Source of the DNA: Microvelia longipes
Taxonomy: Eukaryota; Arthropoda; Insecta; Hemiptera; Veliidae
NCBI GenBank assembly: GCA_018340805.1
Contig: JACMZG010001908.1
Coordinates: forward strand, 14,068,145 to 14,132,144
Reading direction: 5' to 3'
Length of the DNA: 64,000 nt
Shown here: one piece after another, positions 33,870 through 45,783 of the stretch
Numbering within the stretch: position 1 is the first letter of the stretch
Layout of the letters: the number at the start of each line of letters is the position of its first letter
Position numbers and translations under genes: made by a program
Notes under the pieces: generated by a model
Seen by the model: the letters and a program-made list of their open reading frames with translations, nothing else
What the model was told of the DNA's origin: nothing
Databases searched by the model: none

Positions 33870-34393
33870 TTATACAACACCTAAATCCACAGGTGTGATT
33901 AAATTATTGAATATGTTTAACCATGTGGGAAAATGTGACATAAGCATCAAACATATATGAGGCTCTGATAAATATGGTTTTATCATATTAACAACAAACA
34001 ATTCTAAATCATCATTTGATAAATGTACGTAAGATTCAGGACTTGACGCGAGAATGCTTACTACACTCTGATACTCTATTGGATAGAGAGATACCAAATT
34101 ATCGCAACAGATATCACTAACCATCTTAATGTAATTATTTAATAATTTTAATAAAACACAACGATTATTCGTGTGCACTAATAAATTATTTAGAATGGTT
34201 GTGATAGATTGAAATATGAAAGGTGAGGAGGCACTGGATTTTGCCCAATACCTGAGTGAGTCCAACACAATACTGTGCGACAGGTTATCTGGAGAATCAA
34301 CAAGTTGTAAATAAGCTCTTATCAAAACGTTTTCCAACTCCTGCCTCTCTAATAATAAACACTCTAACAAAGGAACGGGCATTTTGCTTTTAT
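33870..34393 (-). CDS. Terminal exon of an unidentified helical-repeat protein
   Basis: The minus-strand frame stays open for ~174 codons and is bounded upstream by a good acceptor (tgatttcag, phase 1) and downstream by a stop at 33870. The predicted peptide is leucine-rich and helical, with LLECLLLERQELENVLIRAY, then LDSLRYWAKSS, LLKLLNNYIKM and HICLMLMSHFPTWLNIF. It has no transposon motifs and looks like the C-terminal HEAT/ARM-type end of a large host protein. Earlier exons would lie to the right of 34393 on this strand, but I did not find them in the repeat-filled DNA that follows. The gene identity is unknown. An isolated gene fragment moved by a transposon is an alternative. Confidence 0.55.
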
Positions 34394-34426
34394 CTGAAAT
34401 CATAACATTGAAATTAGTAAAAATAG

Positions 34427-34506
34427 TAAAAATTGTAACTAACATTAGTTAGTTACAATTTTTACCATTTCTTTAGGGTTATTAATAGTAATTAATAACC
34501 CTAAAG
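34427..34506. repeat. Two adjacent perfect hairpins
   Basis: The first is 34427-34464, a 16-bp stem with a 6-nt loop starting taaaaattgtaactaa. The second is 34471-34506, a 15-bp stem starting ctttagggttattaa. They sit immediately upstream (minus-strand sense) of the acceptor of the exon at 33870-34393. Confidence 0.8.
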
Positions 34507-34649
34507 ACAATAAATAAATAAATAACCATTTATTTGAACAAATACATTTAACACACAAGTGTTAAAAACTAGTTAATAATATTATTTAGGTCCAATATTG
34601 GCACTGGGCCGATATGTCCTACTCATAAGGAATCCTATTCACATTGGAT

Positions 34650-35340
34650 ATTTTATTTTTTTACTTTTCTTCATTTACACCATAGGTATTATAGGAAATG
34701 TATGTGTTTGCAAAAAATCTGAAACCGGGTTTCCAAATAAATTATCTGTGTCAGGGGTTTTTAAGACCTCCTGAGTGGTTTTCACAAAGTTTTCATTCAG
34801 TGTGTGTGTCTGTCATCAGTGTATTTATGCTAAAAAGTTTAAACTTTTAACAAAAATCAATCTGCTGGTCTAGTTGTGCCATCCCGAATAATTTTTTATT
34901 ATGACATTTGCATAATTTTTTAATGTAATTAACTGAAATAAACAACTCAGCAAAAATTTTGAAATTTATAAATCGTGGAAAAATGTTGTGATCAATTAAA
35001 GATTTGGATTACTTGAAGTCATATATAAGTGCCAACTATCATCATTATCAGCATTGGTTTCAATTTTTATCGCATGACATGTATTCATGTTATAAAAAGT
35101 TGTACAAAAATTAGAAAATAATCTAGTTGAGTTGAAATTCGGGACTAGTATATCCGAATGTAATAAATAATGTAGTAATATGTAATAATAATGTAATAAA
35201 CTAAGTCATGTTTCAACATGATGAGTAAATCTATGGTTTTTGTTGGACCATATCTATGGTTTTTGTTTGATTATATTTATGGTTTTTGTCGGATCATATC
35301 TATGGTTATTGTTGGATCATCAATTGGTTTTTGTTCATCA
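34650..35340. repeat. Dispersed repeat, copy B (left part)
   Basis: Collinear with 19460-20050: acaccataggtattatagg, then gtttttaagacctcctgagt, then gtgtatttatgct. It ends in tandem ~23-24-bp units containing tctatggtttttgttgga (35228-35330). The same unit reappears at 36088-36130, so the material between is an insertion or captured segment. Confidence 0.65.
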
Positions 35341-36087
35341 TCTTCTTCTTTATTTTCTTCTTTAACAGGATTAAGTGTACTTTTGTTTCGCCCTGGACTT
35401 TTAGAGGTGCAAGGATTTCTTAATTTGGTATTTAGAGATTGATTTAGTTGCTTTGATGTAACTTCAGTTGCCCTCTTAGCAGCAGCCCTGCTTAAAGTGG
35501 GTCTCCTACCAGGTAATTCTGCTGCAAAATTGGTGTCTGATTCCTCTGTCTGTTCAGGAATACAGGATAAACTAACAGAAGGTGTCTGCGAAGGTCCTGC
35601 TACATCGGAAGTTTTCCAGTAGCACTGGTTGGAAGGGAGTAGCCCTGAGCTTGCCACTCTGAGAATAGTTTAAATAGAGCATAGCTAGCCAGGGAACCCC
35701 ACGGTACATCATCCTCCTCTGGTGGTTTCCTTGTCTTGGTTTGTCCTTCCCCATTGATGGACGTTTCATTCTCTGTTTCCATGGCTGCTGCAGCAGGCTC
35801 CGTCTCTGTTTTTTACACAGCACCTGATTTTGATTTAATGTTACTTTGGACCATTTTTTCATACAGGCAGCTTAGAGAGCATTTTCACAGGCAGTTTGTT
35901 TAGCCTGGACTTTAGATAACCCTTGACCTCTGTACAATTTACCATCAATATCGATGACAACACTGTAACTTATCTGGCCAGTTGGACCTGGTTCTTCATT
36001 TGTAGTACACTCCAGACCAGGGTGCAGTTAATGTAAGACCATCATAACGTTTTTAGGAGCAAGTAAATGACGTAACTTGGCATTCAT
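35340..36087 (-). pseudogene. Captured dsRNA-binding-domain gene fragment
   Basis: On the minus strand from about 36085, the frame reads NAKLRHLLAPKNVMMVLH, a stop, then IDGKLYRGQGLSKVQAKQTA and CENAL, another stop. This is a double-stranded-RNA-binding domain with the usual basic helix-2 segment. A linker with PWGSLASYALFKLFSEWQ follows in another frame, then a further frame rich in K/E/P. The order resembles dsRBD proteins of the ADAR/ILF3/DIP1 type, but I cannot choose between them. Two stops and frame changes show that it is dead. It is bracketed by the same tandem motif of the dispersed repeat and is intron-free as far as I can see. Confidence 0.6.
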
Positions 36088-36430
36088 AAGGTTTTTGTTG
36101 GATCATATCTATGGTTTTTGTTGGATCATAGAAGTTAAACATCATTGTTTATTTACCCACCTCACTTACTAAAGGGAACAAGAAATGGGATTATGGTAAA
36201 GCCAATTGCATGCACGTTAGAGAGTAAAAGTATCAAAGACACCTGGAGCCAATAGTAGTTAATTAGTTAAACAGCTTTGAGAGAGGTCAAGGCCTGGATG
36301 TGCGAACGCTGGGTAAAAAGGAATGCATTTTACTGTCTGAGGACAAGCATAGCTAATCTGATGATGTACTGCATTACATTTGGTGTTTTTTATATCCTAA
36401 GGACAAGCGGAGCGAGTCCAAAGTTGTAAG
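36088..36430. repeat. Dispersed repeat, copy B (right part) with a P-element scrap
   Basis: Tandem tctatggtttttgttgga units are followed by a scrap (36196-36258) that matches 37516-37577 inside the P-like pseudogene. Then comes the repeat terminus gatgtactgcattacat and aagcggagcgagtcc, homologous to 20085-20150. Confidence 0.55.
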
Positions 36431-36671
36431 AAATATATAATAATGTCTTCAGCCAAATTAAATGACTTGCAAAAGAAAAATTTCTGTGATATAAATAAAT
36501 AAAAATAAATACAATATTATTTATAAATTTCTGTTATGCATCTACTCCTTTATTATAAAACTTTTAAAACATTCAAAAAATTAGGAAGGCCTGATTACTT
36601 TGATTAAACAATGATCTTACAACTTTTAGTTACGCTACCTTCTTTCTTATCATTTATTTTTTTTTTTTCAG

Positions 36672-39120
36672 GAGCTAGAAAAGTATTTTAGCTGGACTTC
36701 AAGTCCGAAAGGCTGTTGATTTAACTCCTAAAGCAAAATATCTGTTTAGAGAAACCCGGCAATGGAACAAAAAGATCCAGAACGATGGTTTCTGTGAAAA
36801 GAAGATTAGACATTGCAAATGTTGCTCTCTCAAAGCTGGGTTCACATCTAGTCTGAATAATTACCTTCTCCAGTGCCATAGTTTTTGAAGTGCCAGATAA
36901 GAGAATATGAAAAGAAACCTAAGGGCCACAGGATCACTTTAGATGAAAAAGTTATAGCACTGTCTGTAATGAAGAGGAGTGGGAAGAGCTACAGGTTCTT
37001 AGCTAAATAATTTGTTCTTCCTTCCCGCAGAACTTAACAGAGGCTTTTATCGACACTCTCGTTTAACAAAGGCATTAATGAGGACATGTTTTGTCACTTA
37101 TTAACAGTTGTTGAAAGACATTCCCATTAATGTTTGATGAAATGAGCTTGTCTGCCCATCTGATTATGATCAGACTCTGGATGAAATCCATGGATTTCAT
37201 GATCTTGGTGGGGGGAGGACATATGACTTTGCTGATAAAGCCTTAGTTTTTATGATTCGTGGGTTGAGAAGAATTTAAAAGCAGTCTGTAGCTTTTGTTT
37301 TCTTGTCAGCAGCTATTAAAGGCCATGATTGAGCAGAATTAATAACAGATATAGGCTCCAAGTTACTACAAACAGGATTGAAATTACATGCCACAGTGTG
37401 TGACCAAGGAGCTGCCAACGTCAAAGCTATTAACATGTTATGCAATGCTCCAAAAGAGAAATTTTTAAGATCTGAAAAAGAGCCCAGAAGTGAATTCTTT
37501 TATACATGAGAAAAAATGGTTAAACCAATTGCATGCATGTTGGAGAGGAAAAGTATCAAAGCAACCTGGAGCCACATAGGCAGATTTTTACAATATTGAC
37601 AGCAGCTATTCATCAAGAAAAGTTTGTAAAATAACTGAAAACCAACATTGGGAAATGAAGAAAATTAAAGTAGCTACAGGTGTTCAGCTGCACTATAGGA
37701 TCTGCCATGTTCATCTTTGCTGATAGGTGTAAGTTAACATTTGCTATCTATTTTATTTTGTCATGAAATTATTATCAGCGTTTTTTTTTTTTTTCAGTTA
37801 TTAAAATTAATTGGTTATGCATGCAATTGTCCATGACATTTCCATTTGAATTCTGAAAATGGTTTTTATGTGGACAGATAGTTTCTTAATATGAAAAACA
37901 CAATTATACTTTCAATGAATGTAAGAAATAAACCCTTAATATAATATACAAAATTATTTTAACTATTCATGACTTTTTTATGTTATAGCTGGTGGCAAAG
38001 ATTTGCTGAAAGAAGCTAAAGATACAGCCCAGTTTTTACTGTTTATGGACAAGGTGTTTGAAAGTGTCAATGGCTCATCAGCAAAGAAGAATGAAATCTA
38101 AGAAGTTTTGCTGTGCTTTGTCTGCAACTAGCTCTCATATAAATTTTTGGACCGATGCAATTAGTTTCCAGACCATGCATTACATCAAGCAGGATGGAAA
38201 GCAGCAATAACACCAAGCATTAAAAACTGGGAACGTACTCTAAGAACCTGTTGAAGACAAAGTGTTTCAAATTTTTATCTTTGAGACACCTCGATCAGGA
38301 TCCAATAGAAAATAAATTTGGAGCAATTAGGAGTTACAATGTAAGGAATAATTCCTCCACATGCCTAAACTTCATTAGAGCATGTAAGAGTTTAATGCTC
38401 AGTAATATGGTTTCTGCTCACTCAGTAGGGGGAAATTGTGAAGAAGATGATATACAGTGTTAGACAATCTCAGAGAGTACCTCTCAAAGATTTTTCTATA
38501 GATTATCCTGGGATTGTTGCAGCATCTCCTCCACAAGTTCCTGTGGAGATTGATGTGTCTCCTGAAACTGAACAGGATACAGATGATCCTATTGCTGCAG
38601 ACAATGATTATGAGGCAGACATTGATGACAATCATAGAGTCATCAAAACGCTAGTTGGTAATTATACTGCTGGGTATATGCTAAAGAAATGTTACAACAA
38701 ATGTGACATTTGTTTTGCTAAGCAGCATGTTGGTTGTGTTAGTGGAGATCATGCTTTAATTACCCAAAAAGAAAGAATGATAAGTGAGAGGTTATTATCC
38801 TATCCAAACATTAGCTACACTACAGTATATGAAGAGTGTAGAGATATAATTGTGAAACTGCTGCCTCAACATTGTTCTATTGATGGAGTTGGTAGGTTTT
38901 CATCTCCAATTATCTATGCCCAGGTAAACTTAAGTGACATTGCTTGTGACATTCACTGCTAAGAATATAAAGCTACTTTTATTAATTTAATAGTAAAAGT
39001 ACTTATATACGCTTGGTGTGAGACCATAAACAAATATCTATGCGGTAAAGATCTAAGATGTGTCCCACAACTGGACAAAATCCATCAAAAAGCTGCACAT
39101 TCTTTCAAGTTCATAGAAAG
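36672..39120 (+). pseudogene. Decayed P/THAP9-like transposase
   Basis: Conserved P-superfamily blocks appear in order but in different frames: KPKGHRITLDEKVIALSVMK with LPSRRTL (about 36920-37050); GFHDLGGGRTYDFADKALVF and CDQGAANVKAINML (37190-37445), the catalytic region with its CDQG Asp; ATWSHI...MKKIKVA (37570-37690); DQDPIENKFGAIRSY and SNMVSAHSVGGNCEEDD (38290-38455); and a C-terminal frame 38438-38962 with VGNYTAGYMLKKC. Such enzymes cut and paste DNA using an RNase H-like fold. The N-terminal THAP finger was not found. Multiple stops and frameshifts rule out activity. A possible distal part continues to ~39120. Confidence 0.8.
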
Positions 39121-39189
39121 TATTGGTACAGTTTATTTTTTTTTCTTGGAGGTTGACTACTGGGTCTTTTCCCTCCTATGTATGACAGA

Positions 39190-39707
39190 AATTTTATACA
39201 TGGGTTGCTCATGGAAAGTTCTATGTAGTAACTGATCATAAGTCTTTAGTTTATCTTCCATTCTGTAAAAATCCGTCAAATAGACTTCAAAAATGGTTAT
39301 TATTCATTCAAAATTTAAATTGTGAATTTCAATATATCAAGGGTATTGATCAAAAAGCAGCAGATGTTTTGAGTAGAACTAATGTTAATGGTGAATTTTT
39401 TGTACCAGATACTTATGTCATTAATCATGTTTTAATTAATAATTGTGATGATGTGATAAACAGTGAGAGTTATTCTTTCTTAAATAAAATTAAAGAATAT
39501 CAAAGCTTAGATAATTTTTGTAAATCTAAAATAAATAATATTGAAGCTAATGATAATTTTGAAGTTATTAATGAACATCTTTATGTTAAACAGCAAGGAA
39601 ATGATAAATTAGTTATCTCAGAAAAGGCAATTAACAAATTAATTTCAGAAATCCATAGCCAGTTTTGCACTGAAAAAAATATGAAAGTATTTTTAACTTT
39701 AGACTAG
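39190..39707 (+). pseudogene. Ty3/gypsy RNase H and start of integrase
   Basis: The frame reads WVAHGKFYVVTDHKSLVYL, then NRLQKWLLFIQN, then the classic YIKGIDQKAADVLSR, which is the RNase H C-terminus of gypsy pol. It runs on to ISEIHSQF, where the first His of the integrase HHCC zinc finger is expected, then stops. The remaining zinc-finger residues reappear at 42366 (CHHCGILK...CFKCQ), so the two parts look like one element split by 2.6 kb. Confidence 0.8.
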
Positions 39708-39910
39708 AGTTGTTCCCATTTTTCTTGTTAAAACTCGAAGTGATGATTACTATAACGCTTTTGGCGTTGTATCTATTTTAAGGGGGTTGTATATACTTTT
39801 GGTTGTAATTTGTAGCAACTAATAGTTAGAGTGGTCAAAACTACTGCTTTTTGAAGTTATTTGAAGTTACATTAACTCTAATGAAGATTGTGCTTAGCCT
39901 CTTAGCACAA

Positions 39911-42137
39911 GCCCTGACGACACAGTGTACGAGTTTGAGGTATGTGATGATTTGGAGTTCCTAACACCTCAACCGGGCAGCAGTAGCACAGCATTATGTT
40001 CGCAGCAAGCGGCGGTAGTCTCGCCTACTAATAATGTTGAAGATGATAGCCAACTAATAGCTAGGAGCAAAGATCCAGTAAGTGCCTAAATTTATTGTAT
40101 TCACTCCATAATTTCATGTAAGCAATGACAATTGGCAATGAATTAATTTATACCAAGAGGAGCACATTCATCAAATGAATGTTACTTTTAACGCTTAGAT
40201 CTGCACCCCCCCCCCCTCAGGGCTGGGCACTATTTCAAGTACTTATTTAAATTTTTTTTCTTTACATACACAAAATACTTTATTTGTACACAAATATGAT
40301 ATATATATATGTATTTAAAGTACATACATATTTAAGTACAAAACTTAAGTATTTGACCCACCCCATGCAATTTAATTGTATCAACAATGTTGCTTACAAA
40401 TGTTATTTCTCACTAATGTTACAGATACTAACTGAAGTCTTACAGTCATATACCGGGCAAATTATTATTGCTTTGTTCAGGGTAGGAGGCAGCAAAACCC
40501 TCTCAGACGAGGCGATTGCTCTCCTAGTGAATGAAATAGTAAAAAAAAGTTACGAGAGGAACGTCACCCTTACAATTGCTAGACAGTGCCAGTTGGCACA
40601 GAGTATACAGCTAGTGTTCCCCGGTGAAAGCAAGGTAACTAATATTGCTATACAGTTATATAGTTTAGTCACCTCTGTGTTCGAAGACGTTAAAGCGTCA
40701 GTGTTTATACCCTGACACTTGACACCACGGAGGTTACGCTCTCAGTGTCAGGGTTATCGCTGCGACATCATAAACATAATAATAACCAATAATTTTAAAA
40801 GGGTATTATTATTATTATGAATAGTAATTTCATGAACTGTCCACAGTTAACAATTAACTACACTCTTAACAGTTAGTTATTATTTAGATGAAATTGAATT
40901 GATAAGCTAGGGGGAAAATAAATGTACCAGGAAACAAACAGATATTTAAGAAGTAAATTACTGTGAAAAATTATATACTTATTAAATGTAGGAAAAGTAG
41001 TTGATTATCACTGGAAAGTAATAAACATTTTACATCTTGATTCCGAAATTTTATGTATTTATATGTTTTTCTTTGCTCACAGGAAACTTATATCTTACCT
41101 CCGAGTAGTGGAACATATGCAAGAGGAAAGATTTATGATAGGAATAAGAACTATGCAAAACTCCTAAGAAAGGCTAAACTTTTACCGTACAAAAGAGTAC
41201 CCCGCAACTCTGATAGTTCGAGCCAATCATCTAGCAACTCGTCCCAATCAAGATGCGATTCAGTTGCTCTGAGAGAACTAACTGAAGAAGAGTTAAACAC
41301 AATTGAAGAGCTAAAAAATACAAATGAGTCTTGGCCCCGCATTATTGAATTGTGGATGAACTCCCTAACTGCTAGAAAGATTTATACCAGGGACTACTCC
41401 ACAGTCAAAGAAATATACGATCAATTTCCTTGCTTGAAGCATCCACTGGGACATGAATTGGTGAGTTACTTGCTAGTACTTCAAAGTTTTTGTTGTAATT
41501 TATTTTTATGTTGTGTTTTAAAATCTATCCCCCCACCTTTTTTCTGAATAAAATAAACACAGCCTTACATACTTATTATTTATTACTTACTTACTTAAAT
41601 GTTATTTTTTCACAACACATTTCAAATAAAAACTAATTCCTAAATGACACGACTGCAGTTTTTACTTACTCTAACAGTTTTCATTGAGTGGGTTTACATA
41701 AATTTTGTCATTCTTGTCTGATTAAAACCTTCATGTTACAGCTCGCCTTAGACTTCAAGACACTGTATCCTCACAGTGCAGACAGGCTAATCTTAAACTG
41801 GGACAATTTTTCAAAGAAAGTAATTCTTCTGGCTAAGAGCAGACTGAAGGACAAGAAGACGCAGCAGTATCTTACATTTGCTGAGACTAGTACTGATGAA
41901 AGTGAGTTCATGTTTCATTTAATACATAAATATAACATCTTTTTTTCTTTTGTCATATTATAGAACTCTATGTGTCTAACAAAACTAATCCCATTACTTG
42001 TTGTTACAGATGTTGTTGTATATTCAATATTGATGGTTCTGCCTGGCATCATACAACCGGGGAAAGTTAGAAGGGAAAAGGGAGATACAAAATTCAGCAT
42101 AGCAGAGAGCCAGGAATCAATTGTCACATTTGTGAAG
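39911..42137 (+). CDS. Five-exon gene of unknown function, copy 1 (splice phases intact, ends not found)
   Basis: The exons join in consistent phases: 39911-40077 (0), 40425-40634 (0), 41083-41460 (0), 41742-41901 (phase 1 out) and 42010-42137. All have GT donors, and exons 2-5 have AG acceptors. Together they encode ~345 residues. Exon 1 is acidic (VYEFEVCDDLEF). Exon 2 has TLSDEAIALLVNEIVKK and ends VFPGESK. Exon 3 has ETYILPPSSGTYARGKIYDR and a Ser/Gln-rich linker, then NESWPRIIELW. Exons 4-5 have LDFKTLYPHSADRLI..W and SILMVLPGIIQPGK. The layout recalls poorly characterised lineage-expanded animal proteins annotated as SAM-domain-protein-3-like; that is a weak inference. The first exon's acceptor is missing in this copy because the duplication begins there, so this copy may lack its start. 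No later exon was recognised. Confidence 0.65.
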
Positions 42138-42344
42138 GTAAATATTAAAGTCATAACATAGTTATAAATGTAACATACTTATGAATGCATATAACATATC
42201 ATGTATAACACACATACAGATGTGTGTGTTTGATTTTTGTTATTTTGCTATGCCATTTTTTATGTTTGCCCCGTTATAAGTTCAAGGTCACTTAAAGCAC
42301 TACAGTGCTTCCCCATGTCATTAATTCAATAAAAAAGAAGCTTT

Positions 42345-43370
42345 TGGCGTAAATGTCATTATTATGTCAAGTTATACTTGACAATGGCATGCCATCATTG
42401 TGGTATTCTTAAATGTATTAAGTTAATAAGTGATTTTTTTTATATTAAAGGACTTAAAAAATATGTTATTAATTATATTAATAGATGTTTTAAGTGTCAG
42501 ATATCTAAAGATGGCAATCAATTGAATTTTAGTCCTTGGAAAAGTTTTACACCTAGTGAACCTAAGTCCGTTAATTAAAGCTAAATATGGAATGAAATAC
42601 TTGATGGTTTTTGTTGATAATTTTAGTAAAATTGTAAGACTGTATCCAATTAGAAAAGAAACTTCACAAAATGCTATTATATGTTTACAGAAGTATTTAG
42701 ATGAAATAGGTAGTGTTAATACCATTCTTAGTTATCATGGAACTCAGATCACAGGAAATAATTGGACTAAATTTTTACATGATAACGTTATTCATCATGT
42801 GTTAACTCCAATTAGACATCCTCAAGCTAATTTAGCTGAAAGAATAAATAGGCAAATTGGAAATGCTCTTAGGACACTAATTGATAATAATAAACATAAT
42901 AGTTGGTTAAAGTATGTACCTCAAATTGAAAAATCTATTAATGAACTTTTCAAAGAACTTTAGATAATATTCCTTTTGTTGTTCATTTTAAAAAACGTCC
43001 TGTTAGAGAGTGGGAACGATATTTAGATATATCTCAATCTTTAAATCAGAATGTTAATTATAAACATATTGCTGATAGAATTAAAAATGAAACTAAAGCA
43101 AGAAGTGATAAGAATAGCTTAAATAAAAAGTTAACTGTGGTTAATTTTGGTGAAAAAGTGTTAGTGCGTGCTCTTAGAATTAGTTCTGCAGATAATAAAT
43201 TAGTGCTAAATTATTGCCAATTTTTGAAGGTCCTTATATTATTCATAAAACTTTAAAACATCCTATTTATACTCTTGTTGATAATGATGGTAAGATAAGA
43301 GAAGGAGGTTCTTTTCATGTGGAAATTTTGAAAAAGTTTTTGAACCTGTCAATCCAATGATTTTTTAATT
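42345..43370 (+). pseudogene. Ty3/gypsy integrase remnant, copy 1
   Basis: The zinc finger remainder (CHHCGILK, RCFKCQISK) begins at ~42366. After a stop, the core reads KYLMVFVDNFSK and ILSYHGTQI, where the catalytic Asp of the usual S/T-D-x-G motif is Tyr. HPQANLAERINRQIG keeps the catalytic Glu. Frameshifts follow, then GEKVLVRALRI and a PIYTLVD tail ending near 43370. It is inactive by motif loss and stops. It lies in the same orientation as, and just downstream of, the five-exon gene. Confidence 0.8.
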
Positions 43371-44040
43371 ATATTAATACCATTTAAATATTACAATTAT
43401 TATTTGCATGATACTCGATACTATACTTAATAAAATTAAGGATATGATATATGTAATGAAACTTATTTTTTTTAATTAAATAAAATGATGAATAAATGTA
43501 ATCATTTAGAATAATAATTTTGTAAGTTGTGTAGTCATGTAGCCTTATACAAAGTTCTGTTCTCGTTAAAATAAATAAAAACTTTGATTCAGTAAATGTG
43601 TATTTTGATGATTATTTTATATTTGTGTAACCATTTAAATATGTAAGTGTTGACAAAATATTAATTTTTAATATTAAATGAATGGATGATATGTAATGGA
43701 AATTTATATTGATAAAATGTTTTACTAGAACTTTAAGAGTGACTAAATGAATTATTTTAATTCTATATGTTGATGGTTTAGAACAATAGAGAGATCACTA
43801 CACTTGATTAATTTTATGTTGGCAAACTTTGTGTTATGTTGCTAGTGAGTTTAGATCAGTTTGTAATTTGGTTTGTCAGAGATGACAAATTACAGAGTAC
43901 TTTGAGTTGTCTCAATTTTTTTTACATTAAAAAAAAAATCCAAAATTAAAAAAGGAGTTATACAGTATACCAAGTTTTAAATTCAAATTATGTTATTTTC
44001 CTGCCATTGTCTAGGTTTTCTCAGGATACTTAGGGGGCAT
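43371..44040. other. 3' region of gypsy remnant within duplication unit 1
   Basis: AT-rich non-coding DNA, matched by 48841-49561 in unit 2 (with indels). LTR-like ends were not resolved. Confidence 0.45.
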
Positions 44041-44418
44041 TCTGTTTAAAAGATTCTGTTCAGTTTAGAAAGATATAACAAGATGGTCATGACAAGACGT
44101 TTTAGGCCTCATTGCAACTTATAGCAATCACATCAGCAAATTTAAAGACATTAATTTCACTAATAAACAGGTTTGTCAAAATAATTAAATTATTTGGTTA
44201 TTATGACAATTCATTGAATCGTGCAACTCTATCTATTATAACTTAAAATCAACTGTCACAGACCACTTAACATTCAAATTTAAAACTGAGGGTTGTATCA
44301 AACAATATTGCACTTCATCAATTGACATTAATTTTTTGTGGCTGGATTTTTTTTAATTGAATAAGCATTAATGTCCTCCTTTGATTACATTATATTTTAA
44401 TTCATGTCATTATAATAG

Positions 44419-45746
44419 GCGTGGAAAAAATTGCACAAAGTGTGGTGGCAGGCCAGAGGACGGCCCCCAATACGATGTTAAATTTAGAAATTTAAAAAGA
44501 ACATATAAAGACATTAAACAGAGGAACAGCACATCTGGTAAATTAGTTACTTATAGTTCACATTACATTGTAATTATACAGCAAAACATTGCTGTTAGTT
44601 ATTCTACATAAAACATGAGGTGATGTATTACAAGTTGACTGTAGTTTGAAAGGAAGCGTAATTCAAAAATAAGTGGGTACCTTTGAATAATTGGTATGAA
44701 ACAAATTAGACTATATACTGCATTACTTTAAATACACAACCTTGAAAACTTAGTTCTTACACACTCTTGTGTTCAACTCCTGTCATGAGAGTTACTTCAT
44801 TAGCGATTTTTCCCAAGTAAATTTGCTAAAAAGTTACAACTTTTAGCAAAGTTGCTAAAAAAGTTAAGACTACAAAAAACATCTTTAATTTCTTACATGA
44901 AAGTCTAACTTGAGTACATGTTTATTAAAGAATCAATGTAGAGTTGTAACAGGTTTAGAAACAAGTGGATTTTTAGCTGATTTCATTTATACTGTAGATA
45001 ATTACTTTTTTCTGACCCAAATTAATTATGATAATATGTGTTTAAGGCAATGGGAGTTCAACCTGGGAGTTCTTCCAGCCAATGGATGAACTCCTAGGAC
45101 AAAGGCCTGATGAGACACCAGTCTCTTCATATGAGAGTTCCGAAGCAGCTGGTGTCATTAATCGATTAAGGAAGAATTCGCCGTCAGCAGGTAATTACTC
45201 CAATAGTCACATATTTGAGTTTTAATTCTAATACGTGAAAAATTTTCAAAAGTTGTTCTAATGACATACAACAATTACTTATATGAATACCATAACTTTA
45301 TTATATTGATTTAAATGTAAGATGCATTGATTTAATTTTCACAGGGCCCTGACGACACAGTGTACGAGTTTGAGGTATGTGATGATTTGGAGTTCCTAAC
45401 ACCTCAACCGGGCAGCAGTAACACAGCATTATGTTTGCAGCAAGCGGTAGTCTCGCCTACTAATAATGTTGAAGATGATAGCCAACTAATAGCTAGGAGC
45501 AAAGATCCAGTAAGTGCCTAAATTTATTGTATTCACTCCATAATTTCATGTAAGCAATGACAATTGGCAATGAATTAATTTATACCAAGAGGAGCACATT
45601 CATCAAATGAATGTTACTTTTAATGCTTAGATCTGCACCCCCCCCCCCCTCAGGGCTGGGCACTATTTCAAGTACTTATTTAAATTTTTTTTCTTTACAT
45701 ACACAAAATACTTTATTTGTACACAAATATGATATATATATATGTA

Positions 45747-45783
<37 letters not shown>

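Larger units (their letters stand above)
39907..45272 (+). repeat. Tandem duplication, unit 1
   Basis: The unit contains five exons of an unknown gene, a gypsy integrase remnant, Myb/SANT exon a and exon b. Bases 39907-44040 match 45344-49561, and 44740-45272 match 51362-51871, at very high identity including introns. Unit 1 keeps Myb/SANT exon a; unit 2 has a 1.8-kb unrelated segment in its place. Confidence 0.9.

Noticed and set aside
40200..40220. Poly-C run shared by both duplication units
   Set aside because: It is a simple homopolymer present in both copies and has no independent significance.
41151..42154. Minus-strand frames opposite exons 3-5 of the unknown gene, and their copies at 46618-47620
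   Set aside because: They are shadows of plus-strand exons that have consistent splice sites and phases.
42423..42725. 100-codon minus-strand frame
   Set aside because: It is antisense to the gypsy integrase, whose motifs are on the plus strand.
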